Below the pieces are notes generated by a model. The model made no database searches and was not told where the DNA came from. It was given only the letters and a program-made list of their open reading frames with translations. This document shows positions 34,891-43,975 of a stretch of 64,000 nt of DNA, piece by piece (positions within the stretch are counted from its first letter, which is position 1; each line of letters opens with the position of its first letter). The DNA lies in contig NZ_JAMHFY010000010.1 in NCBI RefSeq assembly GCF_023897015.1, positions 62,001 through 126,000 of the forward strand. Direction: 5' to 3'. This DNA comes from Desulfosporosinus nitroreducens (GTDB lineage: Bacteria > Bacillota > Desulfitobacteriia > Desulfitobacteriales > Desulfitobacteriaceae). The position numbers and the translations under genes were made by a program.

Positions 34891-36039
34891 TTGCAAAAAT
34901 CAGCTAACGTTGTGATTATCGGCGGTGGGATTACAGGGTGCGCCACTGCGTATGAATTGGCCGTGCGTGGAGTTAAGGATATCGTAGTTATCGAAAAGCA
35001 ATACCTGTCATCGGGAGCAACGGGACGATGCGGTGCCGGTGTTCGCCAACAATGGGGAACGGAAACCAACGCTATTCTTGCTCGTGACAGTGTGAAGCGT
35101 TTTGAGGGTATGAATGAAGAACTGGAATATGATAGAGACATCGAGTTTAAGCAAGGCGGTTACCTGATGGTTTCCTACACTCAAAACGAATGGAACCAGT
35201 ACAAAAAGAATGTCGCCATTCAGCATAGTCTGGGGATACCTACTAAAATGATCACTCCTCAGGAAGCTCAAGAAATCGTACCCCATCTGAATATTAATGG
35301 ACTAATCGGTGCTACCTTCTGTCAGTCGGACGGTCATGCTAACCCGTTTCACGTTGTGGATGCCTACTATAAAGCTGCCAGTCGGCTGGGGGTTAAATTT
35401 GAGACCTACACTTCCGTCACTGGAATCACGCGGGAAAATGGTAAGGTGACATCTGTTCAGACCTCTAAAGGTGATATCGCGGCTTCGATCGTGATTAACG
35501 CCTGCGGGTATGCGGCGGGTACGATCTGTAAAATGGTCGGTTTTGAACTGCCCCTTTATCCCCAGCGGCATCAGGCGCTGGTTACCGAACCGGTTGAACC
35601 ATGCCAGGGGCCGATGGTTATCTCTCTTCACCATCGTTTATACTGTCAGCAGACCCCACACGGCAGTTTTATTATGGGAGTAGGTGACCCTAATGAACCC
35701 AAGGACTTTAACATTAATTCCAGCTGGGAGTTCTTAGAGGATGTGGCTCGTCAAGCGACCACAGTCTTGCCTCTTTTAAAGAACCTGCGGGTTGTTCGTC
35801 AATGGTCTGGTCTCTATGATATGAGCCCTGATGCTAATCCAATTTTAGATGAAGTACCGGACGCTAAAGGAATGTGGGTGGCTGCAGGGTTTAGCGGTCA
35901 TGGTTTTATGGTTGCTCCTCAAACAGCGGTTCTTCTGGCTCAGAAGATTCTAGGCCAAAATTGTTTTATGCCCATTGAACGATTTGGTTTGGAACGCTTC
36001 AGCGGGGGAGAATTGTTACTTGAATCAGCAGTGGTATGA
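34891..36039 (+). CDS. FAD-dependent amino-acid dehydrogenase (beta subunit), probable proline type
   Basis: 382 residues of the DAO/sarcosine-oxidase-beta family: GGGITGCATAYELA near the N-terminus, the ATGRCGAGVRQQW motif, and a C-terminal GLYDMSPDANPILDEVPDAKGMWVAAGFSGHGF. This is the catalytic subunit that oxidises a secondary or primary amine. The P5C dehydrogenase immediately downstream makes L-proline the most likely substrate; D-hydroxyproline or an opine are alternatives. A TTG start follows GGGGGGTGA by about 8 bases. Confidence 0.87.
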   Translation: MQKSANVVIIGGGITGCATAYELAVRGVKDIVVIEKQYLSSGATGRCGAGVRQQWGTETNAILARDSVKRFEGMNEELEYDRDIEFKQGGYLMVSYTQNEWNQYKKNVAIQHSLGIPTKMITPQEAQEIVPHLNINGLIGATFCQSDGHANPFHVVDAYYKAASRLGVKFETYTSVTGITRENGKVTSVQTSKGDIAASIVINACGYAAGTICKMVGFELPLYPQRHQALVTEPVEPCQGPMVISLHHRLYCQQTPHGSFIMGVGDPNEPKDFNINSSWEFLEDVARQATTVLPLLKNLRVVRQWSGLYDMSPDANPILDEVPDAKGMWVAAGFSGHGFMVAPQTAVLLAQKILGQNCFMPIERFGLERFSGGELLLESAVV

Positions 36040-36068
36040 TGTGAAAAAAACTAGGAGGAATGTTAAAA

Positions 36069-37700
36069 ATGAACAATGCATATTTTCAACTTAAACTTCC
36101 GGAAAATGAACCAATTAAAGGTTATATGCCGGGATCACCTGAGCGGGTTGCTTTAAAAGCAGAACTTGAAAGACAATTAGTTAACCCAGTCGAAGTACCG
36201 ATTATTATTGGTGGAAAAGAAATTCGTACAGAGAATAAAGAAAAAATGATTTGCCCTCATGATCATCAGAAAGTACTTGGCCAATACTATGTAGCTGGTG
36301 AAAAAGAACTCCTTATGGCAATCGACGCAGCAGAAGCGGCCAAAGAAGAATGGGAAAACATGCCTTGGGAACATAGGGCTACTATTTTCTTAAAAGCAGC
36401 AGATTTGTTGACTGGAAAATACAGAGCAAAATTATCGGCTTCTTGTATGCTTGGTCAAAGCAAGAATCCTTTTCAAGCAGAAATCGATGTAATCTGTGAA
36501 TTAGCAGATTTCCTTCGCTTTAATACTTACTATGTACAAGAGATATACAAACAACAACCCAACAACTCAAGTGGTATTTGGAACCGCGTAGAATATCGTG
36601 CGCTTGACGGTTTTGTTGCAGCGATCACACCTTTTAACTTTACTGCAATCGGTGGTAACCTTGCTACTGCTCCAGCTATGGCCGGTAACACTGTTTTATG
36701 GAAGCCCTCATCGACATCTGTACTTTCAAACTACTATGTCATGCAAATTCTTATAGAAGCTGGTTTGCCTGCAGGGGTTATCAACTTCGTACCTTGCCGA
36801 GGGGTTGACTTTGGTAAAGTTGTAGTCAGTCATCCTAAAATGGCAGGCTTCCACTTTACAGGATCGACAAGTGTATTTAACAACATTTGGAATCAAGTAG
36901 GTGGAAATATTGATAAGTATGTTACTTATCCTCGTCTTGTTGGTGAAACAGGTGGTAAAGACTTTATCTTTGCTCATGAATCGGCAGATATTGAAGCACT
37001 TACCTGTGCAATCGTTCTTGGTTCTTTCGAATATCAAGGGCAAAAGTGTTCTGCTGCGTCCCGCGCTTATATCCCTGAAAGTTTATGGAGCGATTTAAAA
37101 AGACGTCTTGAAAAAGAAATTGGCAAGATCAAGATGGGTGACGTACGTGATTTTAAAAACCTTGTGAATGCTGTTATTGATCAAAAATCGTTTAGAAATA
37201 TTCAAAGTTATCTTGATTATGTGAGGGAATCTAAAGATGCTGACATTATCATTGGTGGGGGAAGCGATGATAGTGTAGGATACTTTGTAGAGCCCACAAT
37301 AATCTTAGCAAAGACGCCGACATTCAAGACAATGGTAGAAGAAATCTTTGGGCCGGTTATGACCATTTATGTATATCCAAATGACAAATTAGAAGAAACT
37401 TTAAAAGAATGTGATACAGCAACCACTTATGGATTGACAGGTTCTGTATTTGCACAAGACAGAGCTGCAATTATCAAGATGGCAAAAGCCTTGGATCATG
37501 CAGCAGGTAACTTCTATATCAATGACAAACCTACTGGTGCGGTTGTTGGACAACAACCATTCGGCGGCAGTCGTGGATCAGGTACAAATGATAAAGCTGG
37601 CAGTGCAATCAACTTATATCGTTGGATGAGTCAACGTACAATTAAAGAGACATTTGTGCCGCGTACAGTAGTTAACTATCCTTACATGGAAGAGGAATAA
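36069..37700 (+). CDS. pruA: 1-Pyrroline-5-carboxylate dehydrogenase
   Basis: 543 residues, the long single-function P5C dehydrogenase type. NAD-dependent oxidation of glutamate semialdehyde (from P5C) to glutamate. Catalytic C327 in GQKCSAASR and E293 in VGETGGKDF are present. AITPFNFTAIGGNL and QQPFGGSRGSGTNDKAG are P5CDH signatures. The ATG at 36069 is ten bases from AGGAGG; the ATG at 36060 is too close. It is the last gene of the sigma54 operon and links proline and hydroxyproline breakdown to glutamate. Confidence 0.93.
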   Translation: MNNAYFQLKLPENEPIKGYMPGSPERVALKAELERQLVNPVEVPIIIGGKEIRTENKEKMICPHDHQKVLGQYYVAGEKELLMAIDAAEAAKEEWENMPWEHRATIFLKAADLLTGKYRAKLSASCMLGQSKNPFQAEIDVICELADFLRFNTYYVQEIYKQQPNNSSGIWNRVEYRALDGFVAAITPFNFTAIGGNLATAPAMAGNTVLWKPSSTSVLSNYYVMQILIEAGLPAGVINFVPCRGVDFGKVVVSHPKMAGFHFTGSTSVFNNIWNQVGGNIDKYVTYPRLVGETGGKDFIFAHESADIEALTCAIVLGSFEYQGQKCSAASRAYIPESLWSDLKRRLEKEIGKIKMGDVRDFKNLVNAVIDQKSFRNIQSYLDYVRESKDADIIIGGGSDDSVGYFVEPTIILAKTPTFKTMVEEIFGPVMTIYVYPNDKLEETLKECDTATTYGLTGSVFAQDRAAIIKMAKALDHAAGNFYINDKPTGAVVGQQPFGGSRGSGTNDKAGSAINLYRWMSQRTIKETFVPRTVVNYPYMEEE

Positions 37701-37820
37701 AATAATTTGTTGCTTATTGTATTCTGACTAGTGTAGTTTGAATTCCTCTGCAATGGGAGAATACTCTGATAAATCGTAAACAATCTGGATTATCCCAAGA
37801 ACAGAATGCGTAAAACAAGG

Positions 37821-37862
37821 GGTCTGTTCAAAACTGTAATGAGTTTTGGACAGACCTTCCTC
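37821..37862 (+). terminator. Terminator after the dehydrogenase/P5CDH operon
   Basis: A 15-bp near-perfect stem, GGTCTGTTCAAAACT (37821-37835) and AGTTTTGGACAGACC (37842-37856), then a T-rich stretch. Confidence 0.8.
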
Positions 37863-37888
37863 TTAATTTTATCCCTAAATTTCCATCA

Positions 37889-37948
37889 ATTGATTTATTC
37901 AAAATATAAATATAGAGATATTGATATTTATATTTTGAATAAATCAAT
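37889..37948. repeat. Perfect 25-bp AT-rich inverted repeat
   Basis: Arms 37889-37913 and 37924-37948 are exact reverse complements (inner part ATAAATAT/ATATTTAT, outer part ATTGATTTATTC), separated by AGAGATATTG. It lies in the 447-bp gap (37701-38147) between the P5CDH terminator and hypE. It could be a regulator site, a transcript-processing hairpin or the remnant of a miniature element. The rest of the gap shows nothing I can name. Confidence 0.9.
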
Positions 37949-38147
37949 ATTAATAGGATAACCGCTAAGCAATGTTAAACACTAAAAAGAAAAGGTTATT
38001 ATCTGTGTAGAGGAACTAAACGGTTCGTGGAGAATTAAAAGATCTATACCCTATTAAATTCATCTTCGAGTATAACGATCTGCTAGGGAAAGGGAACGTT
38101 AATCTTTAGCACTGAATTAGTTCTAAAAAAGCAGGAGTGGTGGAATT

Positions 38148-39053
38148 TTGCTTAAGGCCAAGATTTTTAACATTATGAAGTACTCCATCCATGATGGGCC
38201 GGGCATTCGGACGACAATATTTTTTAAAGGTTGTCTTCTCTGCTGTCCCTGGTGTCATAACCCAGAGGGCCAGAGATTCGATCAGGAGTTAATGTATCGG
38301 CAGGACAGGTGTATTAGTTGCGGGCAGTGTATAAAAGTCTGCCCAAGCAAAGCGATTGTTTCTATTGAGGGACAACTGGTTTATTTAAGAGAAAAGTGTC
38401 TGGCCTGTGGAGAATGCAGCAGGATTTGCCATGCCGGGGTGAGAGAGCTCGTTGCTAAGGAGATGTCCTTGAAAGAAGTCATGGCTGAGATCGAGAAAGA
38501 TTTAATATTCTATGACGAATCCGGAGGAGGAGTAACTTTTTCCGGTGGAGAAGCGCTTGGGCAACCGGACTTTCTGCTGGAGATACTTAAGGAGTGCCGA
38601 AGAAAGGAAATTCACACTGCGGTAGAGACAGCTGGATTTGTGAGATTAGATTCCTTGCAAATGATCAGCCCCTATGTGGATCTCTTCTTATATGATTTGA
38701 AACTTATGGATAGCAGGAAGCACCAAGATGTAACTGGGGTTCCTAATGAACTAATTAAAGCAAACCTTCGTTGGCTTGCCGAGAACCATCCACAAGTTAT
38801 TGTCCGTGTAGCAATCATTCCTGGGATCAATGATGATAAAGATAATCTTCGACAAATGGGTGAATTTGTTTCGGCGTTAAAATGTATAGCAGAAATTCAT
38901 TGTTTGCCATACCACAAAGCGGGAGTGGATAAGTATCTGCGGCTTGGTCTGGAGTATAGTCTGGCGGATATACAGTCCCCTGTCGATGAACGCATGGTAC
39001 AGATAGCAAAGAGGTTGGAGCAGTTTGGGTTGAAGGTGAAAATTGGGGGATAA
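38148..39053 (+). CDS. hypE: Glycyl-radical enzyme activase, HypE type
   Basis: 301 residues. A radical-SAM enzyme that installs the glycyl radical on its partner using S-adenosylmethionine. The radical-SAM cysteines are C29-xxx-C33-xx-C36. An inserted ferredoxin domain follows with C55-xx-C58-xx-C61-xxx-C65 and C84-xx-C87-xx-C90-xxx-C94. GGGVTFSGGEAL binds SAM. TTG start with AGGAG. The partner is almost certainly the glycyl-radical enzyme at 39676, one small gene away. Confidence 0.9.
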   Translation: MLKAKIFNIMKYSIHDGPGIRTTIFFKGCLLCCPWCHNPEGQRFDQELMYRQDRCISCGQCIKVCPSKAIVSIEGQLVYLREKCLACGECSRICHAGVRELVAKEMSLKEVMAEIEKDLIFYDESGGGVTFSGGEALGQPDFLLEILKECRRKEIHTAVETAGFVRLDSLQMISPYVDLFLYDLKLMDSRKHQDVTGVPNELIKANLRWLAENHPQVIVRVAIIPGINDDKDNLRQMGEFVSALKCIAEIHCLPYHKAGVDKYLRLGLEYSLADIQSPVDERMVQIAKRLEQFGLKVKIGG

Positions 39054-39118
39054 TATACGGCCAATGACATAGTGCAGCAATGGATGATTAGGGTGAAGAT
39101 TCAAAGGAGGAGTATTTT

Positions 39119-39595
39119 ATGCCTAAAAAATCTTTTAACGAGAAACTTAACAATTCAGGAGATTTGCCGAAGCTTGAATTCATAGGGTATGACAATAATA
39201 TGGCCAAGCGCTTTGGGTGCGGCAATATGCTTATAGCAGCCCCTATTGAATATGATGAGGCAATGAAAAGAATTCCCGCAGGGAAAATAATTACTTCGGG
39301 CGAAATTAGAGAATACCTTGCCAAAAAACATAATGCCGACTTCACTTGCCACCTTACCGCGGGGATTTTTATCAATATTGCCGCGAATGCGTCCCAAGAA
39401 CGTGAAAATTTGGGAAGCAGAGATATAACCCCTTACTGGCGTACTTTGAAAAAAGGTGGAGAGTTAAATGAAAAGTACCCAGGGGGTATAGAACAACAAA
39501 GAATGTTGTTGGAGATGGAAGGCCATGAAGTGATAAAGAAAGGTAAGCGTTACTTTGTAAAAGACTATGAAAAGGCATTATATCAATTGCAATAA
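39119..39595 (+). CDS. MGMT-like winged-helix protein
   Basis: 158 residues. The segment IPAGKIITSGEIREYLAKKHNADFTCHLTAGIFINIAANA (in parts, about 52-91) resembles the DNA-binding winged helix of O6-methylguanine methyltransferases (MGMT/ATL family), without the PCHR active-site motif. A family of small clostridial proteins annotated as MGMT-family is similar. The ATG follows AAAGGAGG. Its position between the activase and HypD suggests co-transcription, but a role in hydroxyproline metabolism is not evident. Confidence 0.75.
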   Translation: MPKKSFNEKLNNSGDLPKLEFIGYDNNMAKRFGCGNMLIAAPIEYDEAMKRIPAGKIITSGEIREYLAKKHNADFTCHLTAGIFINIAANASQERENLGSRDITPYWRTLKKGGELNEKYPGGIEQQRMLLEMEGHEVIKKGKRYFVKDYEKALYQLQ

Positions 39596-39675
39596 TAGCA
39601 AATTGCCTAGTTGGCTTATATAGTGCTATAAAGCGAGGGTAAGGTAAATCTACAAGCAAAGGAAGTGACCTAAGA

Positions 39676-42033
39676 ATGAATAAACGAGTGACTATGCTCA
39701 GACAACGTAGCCTTGAGGCTGAAGCTTATATATCCGCAGAAAGAGCGGAGTTGATCACAGAATTCTATCGTTCGGCAGGAAATACTTCCGTTCCTGTCCA
39801 ACGGGCTTTAGCGTTTAAATATTTGTTGGAGCACAAGGAGATTTGCATTAATGAGGACGAATTGATCGTAGGAGAAAGAGGGCCGGCTCCAAAGGCTACA
39901 TATACATACCCCGAACTGTGTTGTCATAGTCTGAAGGATCTGGATATCCTGAATTCGCGTCCGAAAATATCGTTCAAAGTCAGTCCAGAAGTGCGTCAAG
40001 CTTATGACGAACGAATCATCCCCTATTGGCAAGGCAATTCTATGCGGGATTTGATTTTTGCGGAAATGTCCGAGGAATGGAAGAATTCTTATGATGCAGG
40101 CATCTTTACAGAGTTTATGGAGCAGAGAGCCCCTGGGCACACCGTACTCGATGATAAAATTTATCGCTTAGGTTTTCACGACTTTATCGCAAAGATCGAT
40201 GCGCATTTGAACAAATTGGACTACTTTAACGATGCGGAAGCATACTACAAGCAAGAACAACTAAAAGCTATGCGGATCAGTGCAGAAGCCATCATTAGGT
40301 TTGCTGAACGTCACGCTGAAAAGGCCCAAGAACTAGCCCAAGTTGAAACAGACTGTATTCGTAAGGCAGAATTGGAGAGGATTGCCGAGGTTTGTTCTTA
40401 TGTTCCAGCCCATGCCCCGCGGAATTTCTGGGAGGCTTTGCAAGCCTATTGGTTTGTGCATTTAGGGGTCATCACAGAACTTAATACCTGGGATGCCTTT
40501 AGTCCGGGACGACTGGATCAACATTTGTATCCCTTCTATAAGAATGGTTTAGATGAGGGAACGTTGATTGAGGAACAAGCTAGAGAACTCCTTCAGTGTT
40601 TTTGGGTAAAGTTTAATAATCAACCAGCGCCTCCTAAAGTGGGGGTAACTGCTGCTGAAAGCGGAACGTATACGGATTTCGCGAATATCAACAGCGGCGG
40701 ACTTAAGGCGGATGGCTCAGACGGGGTCAATGACGTCACTTACCTGGTCTTAGATGTAATCGATGAAATGCGCCTCTTACAGCCAAGCTCAAACATTCAG
40801 TTAAGCAAGAAAAACCCGGATCGTTTCTTGAAACGTGCGGCACGGATCATCCGCAAGGGCTGGGGTCAACCTTCAGTATTTAATGCAGATACGGTTGTCG
40901 AGGAGCTTCTGCGCCAGGGTAAACTGATCGAGGATGCCCGGCAAGGGGGAACGAGCGGCTGTGTGGAGACTGGGGCCTTTGGCAAGGAAAGTTATATTTT
41001 AACAGGGTATTTTAATCTGTCGAAAGTTTTTGAATTAGTCTTGCATAATGGGCTAGACCCCAAAACAGGCCGGCAACTGGGCTTGGAAACTGGAGATCCC
41101 AGGAGTTTTGAGTCCTTTAATGAGTTGTTTGAAGCTTTTAAGAAACAACTTCACTATTTTATGGATATTAAGGTTAAAGGGAGTAATATCATTGAACGTC
41201 TTTATGCAACCTATATGCCGTCTCCGTTTCTTTCTTTGCTAATTGATGACTGTATTGCTGAGGGCAAGGATTATAATGATGGTGGTGCTCGATATAACAC
41301 CAACTATGTGCAAGGGGTTGGCCTTGGAAGTCTGACAGACACATTATCTGGAGTAAAATACCATATATTTGAGCAGAAGAATCTTGCCATAGATCAGTTG
41401 CTCGATGCGTTAAACGCTAATTTCTCGGGACATGAGGCGGTGCGCCAGTTGCTGATAAACAAGACACCCCACTTTGGAAATGATCATGACTATGCTGACG
41501 AAGTAATGGTGGATATTTTTAATACTTACTATAGTGAAGTTAATGACAGGCCTAATACTAAGGGCGGAGTTTATCGGATCAATATGTTGCCGACGACTTG
41601 CCACGTTTATTTTGGTTCCGTCATTGGTGCTTCTGCGGAAGGGCGGAAAGCTTGGGAACCGCTTTCGGAAGGGATTTCTCCAGTTCAGGGAATGGACCTT
41701 TTGGGCCCAACTGCGGTCATTAAATCAGCTTCCAAACTCGATCATGCACGGACTGGAGGGACCTTGTTAAATCTGAAGTTTACACCTCAAGTCTTAGAGG
41801 GAGAAGAGGGAATTGATAAATTGGCTCATTTGGTGCGCTCGTATTTCAAATTAGGGGGACACCATATTCAATTTAACGTGGTCAGTGCCAAGACCTTGCG
41901 AGCAGCCCAAGCTGAACCGGAAAAATATCGTGACCTAATCGTACGAGTGGCAGGGTATAGTGACTATTTCTGTGATCTAAGTGAGGCGTTGCAGGAGGAG
42001 ATTATCACCCGGACGGAACATACAACCTTCTAG
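39676..42033 (+). CDS. hypD: Glycyl-radical trans-4-hydroxy-L-proline dehydratase
   Basis: 785 residues of a pyruvate-formate-lyase-like glycyl-radical enzyme. The thiyl C429 and base E431 lie in GGTSGCVET, and the radical glycine G760 in RVAGYSDYF. F147, H155, D273, S329, D334, F335, Y445 and T640 all fall exactly five positions before the residues I recall as the HypD active site in Clostridioides difficile (F152, H160, D278, S334, D339, F340, Y450, T645; C434, E436, G765). HypD dehydrates hydroxyproline to P5C. The neighbouring P5C dehydrogenase supports the assignment. Confidence 0.9.
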   Translation: MNKRVTMLRQRSLEAEAYISAERAELITEFYRSAGNTSVPVQRALAFKYLLEHKEICINEDELIVGERGPAPKATYTYPELCCHSLKDLDILNSRPKISFKVSPEVRQAYDERIIPYWQGNSMRDLIFAEMSEEWKNSYDAGIFTEFMEQRAPGHTVLDDKIYRLGFHDFIAKIDAHLNKLDYFNDAEAYYKQEQLKAMRISAEAIIRFAERHAEKAQELAQVETDCIRKAELERIAEVCSYVPAHAPRNFWEALQAYWFVHLGVITELNTWDAFSPGRLDQHLYPFYKNGLDEGTLIEEQARELLQCFWVKFNNQPAPPKVGVTAAESGTYTDFANINSGGLKADGSDGVNDVTYLVLDVIDEMRLLQPSSNIQLSKKNPDRFLKRAARIIRKGWGQPSVFNADTVVEELLRQGKLIEDARQGGTSGCVETGAFGKESYILTGYFNLSKVFELVLHNGLDPKTGRQLGLETGDPRSFESFNELFEAFKKQLHYFMDIKVKGSNIIERLYATYMPSPFLSLLIDDCIAEGKDYNDGGARYNTNYVQGVGLGSLTDTLSGVKYHIFEQKNLAIDQLLDALNANFSGHEAVRQLLINKTPHFGNDHDYADEVMVDIFNTYYSEVNDRPNTKGGVYRINMLPTTCHVYFGSVIGASAEGRKAWEPLSEGISPVQGMDLLGPTAVIKSASKLDHARTGGTLLNLKFTPQVLEGEEGIDKLAHLVRSYFKLGGHHIQFNVVSAKTLRAAQAEPEKYRDLIVRVAGYSDYFCDLSEALQEEIITRTEHTTF

Positions 42034-42209
42034 GCTGAAGCTGTTTTGATCTAATGGTCTGATAAGGCCGATTATTATTAACAGATCCTTATATTTATAG
42101 AAGGAAAAGGGTATAAAGAAGTTTGGGGAATTTTAGTTAAAGGAAGGGGAGGGGAAAAACGAACACCCGAAAAATTGGTGCAATTATCACTGGAACTGCT
42201 ACGTTAATC

Positions 42210-42401
42210 ATGATATGTTTTACAATTCATAGAATTATCGTCGGAAAAGATGTTGGATTTAATGAAATATCATCAATTGCTATAGGGTTGATGATGTTTT
42301 TCCAAACTATTACTTGGGGGACTAGGAGAGAAAAAGATGGAATATTGCAGAAGGAAGAGTTTGGAAAGAAAATTACGGAAAAGAGCTTAAAGAGATCATA
42401 A
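42210..42401 (+). CDS. Small two-TM membrane protein, start uncertain
   Basis: The frame is open from 42141 to the stop at 42399-42401. It encodes two hydrophobic helices (GAIITGTATLIMICF and EISSIAIGLMMFFQTIT) and a charged tail rich in K and E. The first ATG is at 42210, in the middle of the first helix and without a ribosome site. A good GGAGGGG lies at 42148-42154, upstream of only ACG/ATT/AAA codons, so the true start may be non-standard or lost by mutation. I do not recognise the protein. Confidence 0.45.
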   Translation: MICFTIHRIIVGKDVGFNEISSIAIGLMMFFQTITWGTRREKDGILQKEEFGKKITEKSLKRS

Positions 42402-42432
42402 TAGTACAAAAGCATTGAACCTTGGCCATTGG

Positions 42433-42470
42433 AAAAATCTCCCGTGTGATGATCACACGGGAGATTTTTA
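42433..42470 (+). terminator. Strong terminator
   Basis: An 18-bp perfect stem (AAAAATCTCCCGTGTGAT and its complement around one G) ends in TTTTTATTTT. It ends the small membrane gene and perhaps hypD read-through. Confidence 0.9.
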
Positions 42471-42658
42471 TTTTAAAACTAAGAGGAGATTTCTTTCAAT
42501 GCAGCTCAAATGAATTTAGCTTATTCTTTAACCAATTTGTAACTATTATTAAGATCTCTGTAAAAAACAATTTAGGGATTAGGTGTATTGTAGAAGTATG
42601 GCGAAAAGAGTGTTTTTTTTGAGACAGAGACAAGATGTAGAGAGAGGAAGAGAGAACT

Positions 42659-43876
42659 ATGTCCAAAATGAAAATCGCAGGTCTGGTTTTTATGGCGAGC
42701 TTTTTAAGTATTAGCGTTTTTTGGGTGGGGGTATTTCCTCACTGGAGTATCGCTACTCAATCAATTGCTCGACTGCACGATTCGCCGAAGCTGAAAGAGG
42801 ATTTAGCGCCTTTACCTAACAGTATGGCAGAGGTGGATGAAACGAGTGAAATTGACAGTAAAGAAGATCAATTGGCGACATCTCCAAGTTCTGCACTGCT
42901 CGCTCAGGGGAAATATCCGGAAGAATCGTCCTTGTCCCAACCCGATCAAAGCAAGTTGCTAACAGAGAAGGCCCCATCTCAATCAGAGGCAATTAACACC
43001 CGGTACGAAGATTCTCAGTCTTCAGATCAAAAAGCTGAGTCGTTATCTGAGTCGTCATCCGGGACGTCACTGCAAGAACCCTCCCATTCTAATGTAAAAC
43101 CAAATATAATCATCTCGGGCACAGCGGAAGATTTATCCCCGACTCCACTACCTGGGCCACCAGGCACGCCCATTCGACCATACTATGATGAGGCGGGCAA
43201 CCCGCCAACAGCTCCGGGTTTAGCTATGCGCCAGCGTAAATTCCAGTCGGAAAGTGAAAAAATGGCGTATTTGACGTTTGATGATGGTCCGTATCCTAGT
43301 ACCACGCCAAAAATTCTTGATATATTGGCCAAAGAAAATGTCCGCGCCACCTTTTTTAATATCGGGCAACAGGTGGAGCTTTATCCGGATTTACTAAAGG
43401 CTGTGTATGAGCAGGATCATGTGATCGGCAACCATACATATTCTCATAATATGGCTGAGGTGTATAAGAGACCTAAGAATTTCCTGGATGACGTAAGGAA
43501 AGCAGAAGAGATCATTTATCATACCATTGGTATACGCCCCCAAATAGTTCGTGCCCCTGGAGGGACGGTAGGTCATTTTAATATTGACTATTTTAATACT
43601 ATAGACGCCGCAGGTTATTTAATGGAAGACTGGAATGTTGATCCGGGAGACACAGATGCTCGATTATTCTCTGAGGACCAGTTAATTAGGAATGTTGAAG
43701 AGCAGATTCAGGGTAAGACTCGAGTTGTTATATTGTTACATGATCTAGTAGGTAAAAATACAACGATTGATGCGTTGCCAGAGATTATTGAGCTGTTAAA
43801 AAAACAAGGATTTTCGTTTGGGGTGTTAGGTCCTGATGTTTTGCCAATAGTATTTTCTGGAGGTTTGCAAAACTAA
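42659..43876 (+). CDS. Secreted/anchored polysaccharide deacetylase
   Basis: 405 residues. An N-terminal hydrophobic anchor (about 6-26), then a low-complexity S/E/Q-rich linker (about 45-150) and a proline-rich joint (PTPLPGPPGTPIRPYY). The NodB deacetylase domain (about 195-395) carries TFDDGP with its catalytic Asp, metal-binding GNHTYSHN and RAPGG. It would remove N-acetyl groups from cell-wall or spore-cortex peptidoglycan. The ATG follows GAGAGGAAGAGAG. Monocistronic. Confidence 0.92.
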   Translation: MSKMKIAGLVFMASFLSISVFWVGVFPHWSIATQSIARLHDSPKLKEDLAPLPNSMAEVDETSEIDSKEDQLATSPSSALLAQGKYPEESSLSQPDQSKLLTEKAPSQSEAINTRYEDSQSSDQKAESLSESSSGTSLQEPSHSNVKPNIIISGTAEDLSPTPLPGPPGTPIRPYYDEAGNPPTAPGLAMRQRKFQSESEKMAYLTFDDGPYPSTTPKILDILAKENVRATFFNIGQQVELYPDLLKAVYEQDHVIGNHTYSHNMAEVYKRPKNFLDDVRKAEEIIYHTIGIRPQIVRAPGGTVGHFNIDYFNTIDAAGYLMEDWNVDPGDTDARLFSEDQLIRNVEEQIQGKTRVVILLHDLVGKNTTIDALPEIIELLKKQGFSFGVLGPDVLPIVFSGGLQN

Positions 43877-43975
43877 GACAATTCCTGTAAAAAAATCCCC
43901 TTAGCTGTGCTAAATGGTTTAGAATAAAGGTACAGGGTTCAAAACCCTGCAATAACAGATACGCGGAGTGGTCAG

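Noticed and set aside
43932-43951. A CAGGG-TTCAAAA-CCCTG hairpin resembling a tRNA T-arm.
   Set aside because: No acceptor, D or anticodon arms flank it. It is only a short hairpin before the response-regulator gene.
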